Shown in pieces: positions 12,016-24,864 of a DNA stretch of 64,000 nucleotides. The notes below the pieces were generated by a model. That model saw only the letters and a list, made by a program, of their open reading frames with translations, was not told the DNA's origin and ran no database searches. The position numbers and the translations under genes were made by a program. Every line of letters starts with the position of its first letter. Positions within the stretch are counted from its first letter, which is position 1. The DNA lies in assembly GCA_028023455.1 (NCBI GenBank), contig JAQFVV010012976.1:1-64000 (forward strand). The letters run 5' to 3'. The DNA is from Epiperipatus broadwayi. Its lineage: Eukaryota > Onychophora > Udeonychophora > Euonychophora > Peripatidae.

Positions 12016-12796
12016 GTTTACCTTCTTATATTAACATGCGTGTACTCAGAAAAAAAAAACTTTTACTTTATTACGATTCCTTATTATACAGATATTTTTA
12101 TTTATTTTGATTACTTTAAACCATTTATTTATTTCCTTTTATTACCTTGTGTATATTCAAAAACTATTTTTAATTTATTACGCTACTTCTTTATTATTTT
12201 ACTACAGATATGTTATACTTATTTGTTTAACTTGCTTCTATGTATTTTCATTATTTTATTCATTTACTTACTCCTACAAACATTTTTTTTAAATCATTAA
12301 TTTGACTTATTTATTTACGAACATTTTTCTTTATTAGTATGTGTGTGACACAAAAAAAATATTTTATTTTATGAAGCCTCCATTATTATTATTTTACATA
12401 AACAACTCCTCATTTTAACTTTACTTTTAATTTCAATTAGTGACATTCTGATTCAGATTTATTACCTACGTCAAAATAATTATTTTACTCATAGTGCATT
12501 TCCGGTCCTTTTTGTTTCCATTTACTTTAATACTCTGTCCCTTAACTAACTCCTAAACTTTGTCAGGCAGTTCTTTCTTTCTACCTACTACCTCTATAAT
12601 ATAAAGTAACTTTCCCCTCTTGTCTATTCCTCGCTTATAATTTATTACTTTATTTCTTTAATGCTCCGTTCTATTTTCTGCCTTGTAAATTAGAAAACTT
12701 TTATATTTAGACAAACTCTGAATTACTTCAAACTGAGAATATTTTTCCTATGCTTTCTTTTTGTTTTAAATCTCCGTTTAAAATGAACACAAACCT

Positions 12797-13276
12797 TTAC
12801 TTTAACCTTTTTAAATTTTTGTGAAACTTTTCTATGCTATCTTCTACCTTGAACTTATGTCTCTCTTCTATTTCTTGATCTATATTTTCTAGTTTGTCCT
12901 TCCCTTCACTTACATCTCTTACTAACTCGACTTCCTTTTCTATATCCTGACTTTCTTTAATTACATCTAACTCTATAATTTCTTGGTTCTTTTCTACCTT
13001 TCCTGTTATCTCACATTTTATTTCTCTTATTTCTTTAATCATTTCTACTTTGAACTCTTTCCAGTTTTGTTCAAATTTCTGACACAATTCTTCTTTAAGA
13101 TCTTGCAGAATTTGCCCGAATTCATGACACAATTCTTCTTTGAACTCTTGCATTATATTCATCATCATTTTCATCAACATCTGCATCTCAGAAACTTTTT
13201 CTTTCTCTTTTTCCACTAACTGGGAATTTTTAAAATATATTGGGCTTTCTTTCAGCTCCATTTTCGAAAATTTCAA
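12797..13276 (-). CDS. Coiled-coil reading frame, possibly retroelement gag N-terminus
   Basis: An uninterrupted 159-codon frame is very rich in Glu and Lys. After about residue 20 it is almost purely charged heptad-like sequence, with two near-identical internal units (EFKEELCHEFGQ and DLKEELCQKFEQ, residues ~45-75). A long coiled coil is the obvious structural prediction. It has no signal peptide, membrane segment or enzymatic motif. Similar Glu/Lys-rich coiled coils precede the capsid region in some gag proteins, and a gag-like fragment lies 1.3 kb downstream on the same strand, which suggests one element separated by AT-rich insertion. It could also be an exon of an unrelated gene. The frame's integrity beside broken neighbours is notable. 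Confidence 0.4.
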   Translation of the reverse strand: MKFSKMELKESPIYFKNSQLVEKEKEKVSEMQMLMKMMMNIMQEFKEELCHEFGQILQDLKEELCQKFEQNWKEFKVEMIKEIREIKCEITGKVEKNQEIIELDVIKESQDIEKEVELVRDVSEGKDKLENIDQEIEERHKFKVEDSIEKFHKNLKRLK

Positions 13277-15225
13277 TTTCTCTTTTTTATTATTATTTTT
13301 ATTATTATTAAACTAGTGCTTACATTAAACTAAATTTAAATACTATTGTTTATTAATTTTGTTTTTAAAATAGTACATACAGCTGACTCCACCCCCTTGT
13401 CCTTTTCTCTACCTGTTATTAATGCTTTGGCTCTGTCCAAAATATCCAACTGTCCTTAATTTAAAAGAATAATTTATTTTAAATAACATAACTGTCAAAA
13501 TCTCTTTTCATTTAAAGAAAAAAAATTTTCAGTCAATTCTTTTTTTTTTAAATTAAACCACTTTACAATATGTAATTTAGCTTTTCTTCGATTGTTTACA
13601 TTTCTTTAATTAATTGACATAATTATTTAATCATGTCGGATTCCACCTCATGTTGGGAATGCTAATTGTACTGGATATGTTAATTCTGTTTTCATATCAG
13701 CCTCTTAGGCAGAGAACATACTCGGAGAGTATGTATGTCCAAATGATAGCTATAAAATATATAATTAGTGTTACATTTCCAGGACATAACTTCTTCTCAA
13801 CTGTTGAATTCAACACCATGTTCAAAGCACTTTTTTGTTTTATATAACACAGGTGCCAATTACTTATCCAGAAGATAAATAACACACTTTGAACAATGGC
13901 CACTAATTAAACGCCCAAGATATACCCATGACTAGCTCAGTCTATTTTCTAATTCAATAACAAAATATAGTTTCAATTAGTGGTGAAAGAATTGACCGAC
14001 AAATAAAGTTTTAAGTTTAACGACAATTTATTTTAATTAACTTTTATTAAACTAATTTTAAATATTTTATCAATCTTATTTAACTAATATAACACATGCA
14101 CATTTTTTAATTCACACACTATAATATCTTATGAGAAAGCATTAAATAATATTTGAAGTACAAAATACAATGAAATTGCTATATACTAACACATGAACAC
14201 ACACAACATTTTAAACACACATATTAATAGTTCATCTATGTATGCTATAGAGTTCTTAAACTTGACTCTTGAGGCTTTATGAATGTGATGGCTACTTTAG
14301 AAATGAGTATAAGAAAATGTTATTACCTAGGCTTTTAAATGTGGATACATCTTGCTGTTTGCTGCTTCTAGTGAAGTATGTCTAACCTATTAGATTTGAA
14401 GTTTTCTTGTGGAGATTTGATGCTGATTATTTCGAGGAATTTTCTTTAAGACAATTAGATATTGAGTGGCTTCAGGTTGTTATGTGGGCATCACTTTTAT
14501 TGGGTAGTTTGGCTGTTTTCATCGGACTTCAGGCTGGGAAAATTCATATGTTTCCTGAGGTTTTAACACTGCATTCTTGATTCTGTATAAATAATAAGCT
14601 GACTGATATAACTCACTGATAGATTGACTGATATCTCAAATGCAACTTAAATGCAGCTCAACCTCGACTTTTAACTGGCCGATAAAAAAATTGTCTATTT
14701 ATACATGAGGCATGTTTTCATTTTGATATCCTCCACCAATATCTGTTGTTGAAATTCCTTTGATAATCTTTTAATTACATGTATTTGAAGATCATTTAAT
14801 TAGTAGCCATGCAAACATGTTGTTTTTATATTTTTATTAGTAGGCACCACTGAGTGTTTTTTAATTTTTTAACTTTCATTTATTTTTCAATATAATTTTA
14901 ACATGCATATATACACACATTTATCATTTCTTTGTTTATTCTCACACATATATATTTTATTAACAAGCTTACATTTATGCACATGTATAATTTAAGATCA
15001 ATTCATTATTTAGTTTTTAAGATTACTTTTTTTTCTTTAATTCGAATGAAAGAGATTTATATTTTTAAACTTTACATTACATTTTAACTAATAATAATAA
15101 GAAAAAAACTCTTTACTTCTTTTATAAAACCTTTAGACTTTTAATCTTATGTTTTCTTTTATGAAAGATTTTTATTTTAATAATTTTTTTTAAACAAAAT
15201 TATTATGTGCCAACACAATGTTGGT

Positions 15226-15226
<1 letters not shown>

Positions 15227-15256
<30 letters not shown>
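15227..15256. repeat. (TA)n microsatellite flanked by TACAAT/ATTGTA
   Basis: A pure TA run whose ends form a palindrome (TACAATATA at the left, TATATTGTA at the right). A small perfect palindrome, CCAACACAATGTTGG, lies just upstream at 15210. Confidence 0.9.
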
Positions 15257-15259
<3 letters not shown>

Positions 15260-18200
15260 AGATATATGACTCATTTCACATACATACATATTATTTAATT
15301 AAAAAAAAAATTTCTTTTATATATATAGATTTATGTGTACGTATATTATATGTGTAATATATGGTTGATAAATTAATAGGTTAATGAATATAATGTTGTA
15401 AGAAATGATATTTTAATATGTTATTTTTCTTATTAAATAATTAATATATTCAGTTATTTAGTTTTATTTTTGGTTAAAATAAAGCAGATCAGAAAGAAAG
15501 TGTCAAATAGAGTGATCTAGATAAGAGATTGAGATTTGAAAATGTACACGTGCAAAAGAGTGTGAAAGAATGGGAACGTCTGTTTAAACATAAAATGTTT
15601 TTAACACCTATTTGTAATGACTATGGATTGCCAGCTTTATTGTTTGTTATCTGTATCTAAGGTTATTTTTATAAAGAGAGGTGCTTTGAGGAAGTAAAGG
15701 TGATTATTAATTTTCTTGTAAAATCGCGATAGTACATCAACTTGTCAAACTCTGATTTTTTGTCTTTTATCTCAAGATAAGATATGCAGGTGATCAGTTT
15801 CTTTTGACCAAAGATTCGCAATAAAAATGAATGAAACTATTTTAGAGGGGCTGTTTTTCCATTAATGTTAAAAGGACACTCAGTATGATTATTTTAGAGA
15901 GATAGACAGTCACTCAGTATCATTATTATTAAGGAGAGATGTAATTATTAAACAGAGATGTAACTCTCACTCAATTTTTTCCTCGTTATTAATGTTGATA
16001 AAAAAAAAAAAGGAAAGTAGGCGATTTGATTTTTTTTTTACTCTTTAAAAATTGAACAAGGGAAAAGAAGGAAAAGACTCTTGTATAAAGTCAAAATAGA
16101 TGAAGATGTGCGGATATACAAGTAATCTCCAGAAATATTAATATTGAAAAAAGAGGGAAAATGGAACAAAATTGAATATATAAGAAGAGGTTATTGACAA
16201 TTCTATGAAATGAGATTAACATATTTTTCTGAGTATAATACCATGACTCTGCATTGCTAAACCATTTTTTTTGCTTCCTGATTAATACAGAATGAGTTAA
16301 AATCACTAATCTACTGTGGTCTCATATACCAATCAAATAATAACCAACAAAATGAAAGAGTTTGAAGCCAACCACACAAGCTATATGAAATTCTTCTTTT
16401 CTGGCTCCTGGTCTATTCTAGGCTCATTACCTTTGGATGGATGGAGAAGAGGAAGGAAGAGGAAGAGAAAATGTATAAATTCCATATATAGCCAAGTTTG
16501 AAGCCATGAATCAAATTTTTGTTAAAGTTTACCTCAGTCATCTAAAGTGTCTACAGCGATTATTTTTTTTAAAAATGGGAGAGACAAGCAAATCCACCAG
16601 TACATACTTATTAAAAAGTATTTATAATAGCTTCTTTTAAAATGGTAGAAGGAAGCCAATCAACAATAAATAATTTTAGAATTAAAGAAACAAGCAAGTC
16701 AATTGATTCATGTTTATCTTAACAGTATCTGCAAAACTTTTTTTTTTATGGAGCAAAGACAAGCAGTCTGAAAATTCAAACTCAGGACATTTATAAGAAG
16801 TGAAAGTGATCGGGTAACTATGAATTTTCTTTAACAGATTTTTATTCTTACTTATTAAAAGTAAACCTTAATTTACGGGTCAAAGCAATTTTTCTTTTGA
16901 TACAGAAACATTAAAGACTTGTTTATCTATAGTTATCTGCAATATCACACAACATAGCACAAACACAGTTTAAATCTTTAAACTTAAATTTTTCATTATT
17001 TTTTTTTATTATTTTTTTTATTATATATTGTAATGTTGAAATGTTTTTTTTTTAATTGTTCTTCAGTTGTTAATGATAATGAGCAACCTATAAATATATG
17101 CATTTATAATGTTTTTTTTTATTTTATCTTGTTGCATATTAAAATTAATATCCTGTATTTATTTTCTTTTGCTAAAAGGTTGCAAAAATATTTTATATAT
17201 GTAATTTGTGGGTATACATTTTAAACATATATGTTAACTACCGAATGTGTGCATGTGTAACTGCTTATACAAACATGTCAAGGAATAGGCTATATATAAA
17301 TAGTTTAGGTGTGAGAAATTATAAAGCCAGGCTTACATATGAATGGAAGTGAAATAAAACACACAGGATACATATGAAATTTATTTTATGATATAATAAG
17401 TTAAGAAAGACTTAAGTAAGCATTCCATAAAATGTATTTTTTTAAGCCAGCTTATTTTAAAATATCCAGAAATGACAAACCTATATATTAATTTTTGTAT
17501 TGAATTAATGTAGTAATAAGCCATTTATTTAATTATTGATTTGATTTTAAAGAAAGAAAGAAAGAGTAATAGTATTAATAAAATATAATTATATATATCT
17601 TAATTGGTTTTCCGAGTTCTTATTGAAAAAATATTGTTGTGTTTTTCTTGTCTTGATTCTATCATTTTAATTCATCATCATTGCTTGCAGTTATTAAGTA
17701 TTATCATTCGTTAATATTGAGCAATCACTTGCTAATAATAAGCGCTCACAAAAGGTTAAGTAAACTAGTATGTTAATTTATCTTTGGGTATTTAAGGATT
17801 ATGCTTGATAATAACCAAATTTTAGTAATTATAGTTCAACAATAGAAAACTAAAATTATGTGGTGTCCATGAATTATGATCATCCTCATCAAAGATGGAT
17901 ATCGTGTTATTGATTAAAATGTTTCACATAATACTATATAAGAGTTATGATCGCCATCATCATCATTAATAAATTATAATCACTCAATCTAACGTTTAAC
18001 AGAATTAATATATATGTAGTAAATAGGGATTTATAGAAATATGAATATCGTGCATAGAGATTCATGATGATCGTTCATCATTACTAGTATTATTAAATCC
18101 TAATCTTAACTATAAAAGTATTTTAGTAAATAACTTTAAACTTATATAAATGCTAGTAAGTGTAGTATTTAGATCTCAGTTTGAAATAGGATAATTTTTA

Positions 18201-18261
18201 ATAAATGCATATGAGTTTATAAAGATTAATTATTGTTGTGAGTTTATTAATAAGCTATGGC

Positions 18262-18350
18262 TGGTATCATCACTATCACTATTATTATCATTATTATTAT
18301 GATATCACTATTATTATCATTCATCATTATTATCATCATCATTATTACCT
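18262..18350. repeat. (ATT/ATC)n trinucleotide-rich tract
   Basis: An imperfect run of ATT and ATC triplets with short interruptions. The 63-codon frame across it, rich in His and Tyr, is a translation of the repeat. Confidence 0.85.
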
Positions 18351-19344
18351 TTATATTATGATAAATAATCTAGTTAAATGGCCATCAATACCAATAATGG
18401 TCTTCACATGCTTGTTTGGAAGCCATTAATAGGATTATACATGTCTGTTCATCAATATACGTAAATGAGCTAGCAATGTCTATAAGAATCTTTGATCTAT
18501 GATATAAATTTTGGTAATATTGGGATCTTGTAATTTTATCGATATAGATAAAATGTAAGAATGTCATTTTTTCATTAGTCATCCAAGTCATGTGTGATAA
18601 AAATGTACCGAATGAGTTTGAACTCAGTACACTCTAAACAGATAATTATCTAGATTTAAAACAATCTAGTGGCACTTGTGGGAAAACACATATACTTAGC
18701 TAAACTGAATAAAGAGTGATATAATCCCTTTCCAACTTCATAATATTAGCTTTATAAAATATATATTTTATAAGTTGTCATGAATAGCACCAGTGTGTGC
18801 ATATGACCATGAATGGTCTTCTATAGTTGGAAAGAAGAATAAAAAGGATTCTTTATTAAAAGAACCTAGTATGGGAAATAAGCATAATGCACTCCAGGAA
18901 TCTCAAAGTGGGTAATTTTATTCAGTTGCTATATTTAATATTCTTTTATTTGATGACAATGGCCAGTATGTTTTATTGTTCAAATGACATCCCCAATATT
19001 TAGATATTATTAAATCTTTAATGATGATAGTTTTAATTGTCATTGTTGTTATTTTATATGGAGTAATGAGATAATTTATTTATTTCTTTACTAATGTGAC
19101 AGAATTAATGTTAGGATAGTTGCAATCGGGCTATAATGTTAGATTTAGTTATTGAATTATAGCAACTATCATTTCATCACTCATCTATTTATCTATACTG
19201 TGACAATGTTTACTTACTGTTACAAATAACAGATTAGATAAACCTATATGTTAATAATGGATTATTTTCTATCAATTTATCATTATTTCTGTCGCAAATG
19301 TCCTTCATTCAGTTACAAATATCATCTCTTCACTTATTTCAGTT

Positions 19345-19348
<4 letters not shown>

Positions 19349-19389
<41 letters not shown>
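19349..19389. repeat. (TA)n microsatellite
   Basis: About 40 bp of uninterrupted TA, preceded by GTTACAA and followed by TTGTACC. The left flank is the same heptamer that ends the nested insertion at 40602-40608. Confidence 0.9.
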
Positions 19390-19392
<3 letters not shown>

Positions 19393-20821
19393 ACCATTTA
19401 TTTATATATATGGTACAAATTACTATTTAATATTGTATATCATTTAGATAAAAAAGAAAGAACCCGATCTTTAATTTTTCTTTGTAATATAATGTTGTTT
19501 TAAGAAAAACGTACAATGAAAGTTTAATTTTTCTTTTTTTATATATATATAATTTAACTAAAATAAATTCAATGTTGGGAAGTGCATACTGAATAATTGA
19601 TTCAAATAGTGAAAGGAAATTTCAAAGGTAAAAGATTGCTATCAGAAACGACTTTCTGATAGTAATTAAAAATGGCAGACTTTGTAATAAAAAAATGAGA
19701 AATAATGTAGAAGTTTATAAAATAGAACAAAAGGTAAAAAGGAATATGTGCAGAACTTCTAAAAAGAATCTGGGGACATAAAAGGAGCTGACAGGTTTGA
19801 AAAGTATCTTTGTCTTGTTGTTCCAGAGATTGTTGAGCAATTTGAAGTGCCTTGTATTTTTTTATATAAAAAAAATAATTAATAAAATGTGTCCACTTAG
19901 ATACAAACTGAAACTGCTCTCCATAAGTGAGTAGAACTTTATCATTTGCCAACACTTTCTCTTGAGAGAAGTCACCTAGATCGTCATCTGACTACCTAAA
20001 TTTGATCGGAGATTTGGAAGGAGCAAAACTAAAAAAACTACTGCGGACTACCCACTGAATGAATTGGATGTCAGAGGATCAATGACCTACTTAAATATCA
20101 ACTTACCAGTAAGTTAATGGCCATAACTTTTACATAAAGCTTTATGAACAGAGATTTGAGTGAAATGTTTATCCCATAATTTTTTGATCTAAAGATTTGC
20201 GAACTGAGTAGTGAATGAAACTGTTACCATGAAAAAATAAGACACAAGTTAACTATTGCTTCAATATTTGAATCAAATTATTAAATTCATTATGTACAAT
20301 ACTTTCCAATATTATAATTTTTTTTATCATAAATATTAAATATTTGATGGGCTAGAATAAATTTTTATTATTAACATAACTTTCATTGTACGTGTATAAA
20401 ATTAATAATGTTATTATATTTAAGTTTTATATTTAGTTATTTAGATTCAAATTAACGTACAAATTACCTTTGCTAAGTAGATTTATTTTTTTTAATTCAG
20501 TCAAAGGGAAATATCTTCTCTTACTTAATGGGAATTTCAATCCCGATTGTATAATTATTACTTTACGAGTTACAATATGTTTGACGCAGAATCAGTGGGT
20601 CTAACGATCCTGGCGCCCTCATTTATAAATTAAAAATTGATTCAGCTCACAATTGTACTCAGTAATAATTCTAGGCTGAGTTGATCAGGAAATATAGTTA
20701 TGTTTTTAGAAATAGAAATACAACTTTTTTTCTTTTTGATGTAACTTGATCAACTCGCGTGCAGTTTATATTGCGTGTAGAGGCCTAGCAAGACAGAAAA
20801 CATTATAATATATATATATAT

Positions 20822-21152
20822 ATCATCATCAATCATTATCAATCCACTGCAGAATGAAAGTCTCTCATGTTCAATCCATCTTTTCCTATCTTTAGTTTCT
20901 CTTCTCCACATCCCCCCTGCATACTTTCTTATTTCATCCATCTATCTCACATGTGGTCTCTTTCTGGGTATTTTTCAATCTCTTGGAATCCAGTTCAAAA
21001 TTTCAATTGTTTATCTATTATCATCTCTTCTAGAAATATGCCAGCCCAACTCCATTTCAGTCTTTTAATTTTTTCAATAAGGTCAGTAACACCTGTTTGT
21101 TCTCTTACCCATACATTGTGTTTTTGATCTCTTCTTGTTACTCCCAACATGC
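20822..21152 (-). pseudogene. RTE-type LINE 3' fragment (copy C) inside a (TA)n tract
   Basis: The minus strand reads the same C-terminal region as copy A: from a 'GVTRRDQKHNVW.RE..' type block near 21150 down to 'MDEIRKYAGGMWRRETKDRKRW' near 20870, ending in a TGATAATGATTGATGATGA-like tail at about 20822-20845. It is flanked on both sides by (TA)n (20808-20822 and 21153-21172). The likely history is target-primed insertion into a TA microsatellite with strong 5' truncation. It has small frameshifts relative to copy A. Confidence 0.85.
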
Positions 21153-21172
21153 ATATATATATATATATATTG

Positions 21173-23980
21173 CAATCTCATCTTTGGATCATCAACTAAT
21201 CTAAACTCATGTTTGGTGCTATAATCCGCCTTTATGACCTGCCCTTTGAATGCTGGAATCATATATACGAATCTGGCCGCACATTTTCATGGCACCAAAT
21301 CTGCCCTTTTGTAACCTATCATACTCCCATTATCAAGACTATAAGCATAAAGAAACAAAAAGGTTAAACTAACAAAATGATTCCTGTATTGAATAAAACT
21401 ATAGATCTAAAGAATATCACAAGGTGATTAATAAAGATAATGACTTCTGGTTAAACGAGCTTTAAAATCCACACAAACACAAGGTGATGAGTTAAATTTG
21501 ATATTCAGCAAACTAATAAATAACTAATAATTATATCTCTGGAATGATTATAAAATTAAACTTATAAATGAAATGATAAGTAAATCATGACTAAATGGAT
21601 GATGGAAAGAAGTAATAATTAAATAGTGGAATGAAATGAGTCTAAGACTGAAGAGAAAAGAACGAAGATGTATAAGAATAATGAATGATTAAGATGATGA
21701 TAGAATAAAAGTTAATGAATAGTTAAGATGATTAATCAATTATGATAATGAATTAATATCAAATGAGAATGAATAAATAAAAGAACGATCAAGATGAAAT
21801 TGAAGAACAATGTTAATGATGGAGACAGAAATCTTAAACTATAAACTAATATTGTATTAGTTTGGTAAAAAGATAAGATAAATAAAATAGGGATTTCAAG
21901 CTTGCCACAACCAGAGTATTTATCATAAAGTCAAAACAAGTTATGCATTTTATGCCAAAAGAAGTAATTTACATCTTAAAGTTTAGTTGACTTTCATAAA
22001 CAGTGAAAGTAATCTAATTCAAGTCTAACTATAATAAATAAATAACGATCAAATTTACTACAAATTCAAATTCTACCTTGAAACTTAACAATTAATTCTT
22101 CTCAGGGTTCAAACACTCAAAAATCATTATACAAAATATACCTGGGTTAGTGAGAGGGATTTTATCACTACCCGAATAGAATGCACAAAACAGCTCTCAA
22201 TATAAACTCAAATTAACAACTATATTTAGCAGTTACACATAAACTTTATGAACTAAATAACTCTTATAACTTTAATATTTAAGAAATAGGAATAACTTTT
22301 TAATAACTAAACATAATAACTTACCAAATTCCTTTTCTTAAATAATTCTAAACCATGTGATCAAGATCAGTGAATGATAGCTCTGAGGATTTAATTAAAT
22401 CAATTAAATCAATATTATGTTTATCTTTTAATATATTACTTTAAATAATCTGTACTCTAGGTTAATAATGTTTAATTATTATGTGATGATGCATTAGATG
22501 TACTCTTAAGTGATAGGGCTTAACAAAATTATTTTGATATATTAACCAGTAGTTAAATGTACTATATTGGTTGATGATGATTTCAATATATAATCTTCTG
22601 ATATGTTGATAGCAATAACAATAATAATGTGTATATGGTGATTAGCAATAAGACTACAGGCAACTCAATAAATTTTTAAACACAACAAACTTTATTTACA
22701 ATATTTACAAATTTCAATTCAGAGACGTTGTATGAAATAAAACCAATACATCAAATTAATCTCAGGAATGAAAAAATACTTGGTATCCCTTTGACCATAT
22801 TCTTAGTCAATACTACCACTTATACAATGATATTTAGAGTATCACTTATTACTGTTTAGCCTATCTTAAAGAATAAGATAATGAAACCTTATTTAAGCTA
22901 AACTGACACTTAACAACAGTGTATTGAGGACTTTAGGGTATGCACAAATTTTAAATTTAGAATTCAAAAGTTATAAAGTGGTGCATTATATCAAAGCCAT
23001 TTCTTTTATCAGAATATAATAAGGGCAATTATCATATTCTGTGCAATTAATAATTGATTAAAATTTGAGATGAATAGGTTTGGTGTATTAAAGTAGGAAC
23101 AGACATCAAAAGTCAAATACACATATATATCACTAAGACATTACCTATGTCCACAACCTAATTATTGAATACTTAACTGATCTTATCAATCCATTGTCAA
23201 ATCATTATTCGATGAAGATAAATCCACACTGCCCACATGCATCTCTTGCTTTTACATCTACAAGTTCTACAATCATTAATAGATTTTGGTTTGGTCTGTC
23301 TATAACTGATGATCCTACAACATCATAAAACACTACTATAATTAGGCAAACACTATAGCTAGATCAGTGCTCCTTAATCTAATATTATTTTATCGGTGAA
23401 AAACTAACTCTCTAACCTCATGAGGGATTAAACAATAAAAAGGGAGGCTCTATAAAACAACATGACAGTTGTATAATAATATGGCTAATTCTCAATATCT
23501 CTCTATTGGTATACAAGTGTGAGTTTATTCTCAGCACAGGAAAATAGAAATCAAACCATGGATATCCTCTTTTGGGATTAATTATGCTAATCATGCATTA
23601 ATTATTACTCAGCCTCTACCAAACTATCCTCTCATGCAATCAGCAGTGGGTGATTGTCCCTCAGTCCATGCTCAATATTAATATTAATCTATTGGATGCC
23701 ATTCTATGTGGCACATCCTTAACAGCTAAAAGCTATCACAAATCATTCTCAATACTATAGCACAGTAAAACAACACCAACAGTAAAAGTGGAAATATACA
23801 TATTCCATTTCACAATGCAGACCTATTAATGTATTAATAGACAAACCAAAATATATGTCAAATGATCATTAATTATTTTTAAATGACATTATATTTTTGT
23901 TAGAGCAGCACCATGCATTTAAGCAATAAAGATCAACCTGCATTTGTATTCAAAGTGGACAAGTTCATTCCTATACAAAA
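21173..23980. other. AT-rich stretch, possibly an old LTR
   Basis: No gene was found. Between about 21560 and 21830 the strand is dominated by purine-rich GAATAA/GATGA-type sequence. A 'tggcaccaaat' word at 21290, read on the minus strand as ATTTGGTGCCA, resembles the primer-binding start of some LTR elements. A 'caataaa...tttattta' region lies near 22665-22700. Neither is enough to call an LTR. Confidence 0.3.
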
Positions 23981-23982
23981 TT

Positions 23983-24830
23983 AAAAAATAAATTGAAAGT
24001 ATGTTAGCCTTTCTCACATGCGCAATTATAACAGAGAAAGCCAATCAGATTTTAAACAGATATCTAATAAATAATCAAGCTTAGACACAAGACAGAGATT
24101 TTGATAGAAAAGGTTGATACCAACCTTTTCTAAACTTAACTTTTTATATATATAAGCCAGTCTTAAGCATCTTAGCCTGAAAGCTTTAAATATATAAACA
24201 AATACAATTATCATTCATTGTGTTATAAATATAATATATTACGGCACGAAATCTCAGATTTACTATACCGCAATTTTCATAGCAGCAATGTTTGTAAACG
24301 ATATTAATCTAAATCGCATGTTGAAAATTGATAATAAATTGAAAGTATGCTAGCCTTTCTCACATGTGCAATTATAACAAAGAAAGCTTGATTATTTATT
24401 AGATATCTGTTTAAAATCTGATTGGCTTTCTCTGTTATAATTGCACATGTGAGAAAGGCTAGCATACTTTTAATTTATTATCAATTTTCAACATGCAATT
24501 TAGATAAATATTGTTTACAAATGTTGCTGATATGAAAATTGCGGTATAGTAAATCTGAGATTTCATGCCGTAATATATTATATTTATAACACAATGAATG
24601 ATAATTGTATTTGTTTATATATTTAAAGCTTTCGGGCTAAGATGCTTAAGACTGGCTTATATATATAAAAAGTTAAGTTTAGAAAAGGTTGGTATCAACC
24701 TTTTCTATCAAAATCTCTGTCTCGTGTTTAAGCTTGATTATTTATTAGATATCTGTTTAAAATCTGATTGGCTTTCTCTGTTATAATTGTGCATGTGAGA
24801 AAGGCTAGCATACTTTCAATTTATTATCAA
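23983..24830. mobile_element. Large inverted repeat (foldback/MITE-like), ~400-bp arms
   Basis: The left arm (about 23983-24386) and right arm (about 24425-24830) are reverse complements with few mismatches, separated by about 38 bp. Each arm carries the perfect palindrome GAAAAGGTTG..CAACCTTTTC (24109-24132 and its mate near 24684). The spacer sequence (attatttattagatatctg) recurs in the outer part of each arm, so the structure is itself built from repeated modules in both orientations. The matching 62-codon frames (24214-24026 on minus, 24598-24786 on plus) are the same repeat read from each arm and not a gene. No transposase was seen. A non-autonomous foldback element or a local inverted duplication would both fit. 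Confidence 0.85.
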
Positions 24831-24864
24831 TTTTCAACATGCGATTTAGATAAATATTGTTTTT

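Larger units (their letters stand above)
13320..20821. other. Long AT-rich stretch, no supported gene
   Basis: No domain, splice-delimited exon or element terminus was recognised over about 7.5 kb. It holds (TA)n tracts at 15227-15256 and 19349-19389 and an (ATT/ATC)n array near 18262-18350. A sequence resembling a tRNA B box lies at about 18610-18630. A 117-codon minus-strand frame at 19955-19602 begins in a less AT-rich block (19960-20100) but has no recognisable content. Confidence 0.5.

Noticed and set aside
12040-12300. 86-codon Tyr/Phe/Leu-rich frame resembling a membrane protein
   Set aside because: It is a T-rich low-complexity translation next to an AT minisatellite, with no charged flanks or homology.
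19602-19955. 117-codon minus-strand frame
   Set aside because: It has no recognisable domain, a low-complexity aromatic content and no splice or promoter context, so it is not distinguishable from a chance frame.
21302-23860. A solo LTR of about 2.5 kb on the minus strand
   Set aside because: Only a primer-site-like word and an AATAAA-like region were seen. No second terminus, no target duplication and no internal coding region support it.
24026-24786. Two near-identical 62-codon frames on opposite strands, as if a duplicated gene
   Set aside because: They are the two arms of the large inverted repeat read outward. There is no domain, no splice context, and the arm similarity extends well beyond the frames.
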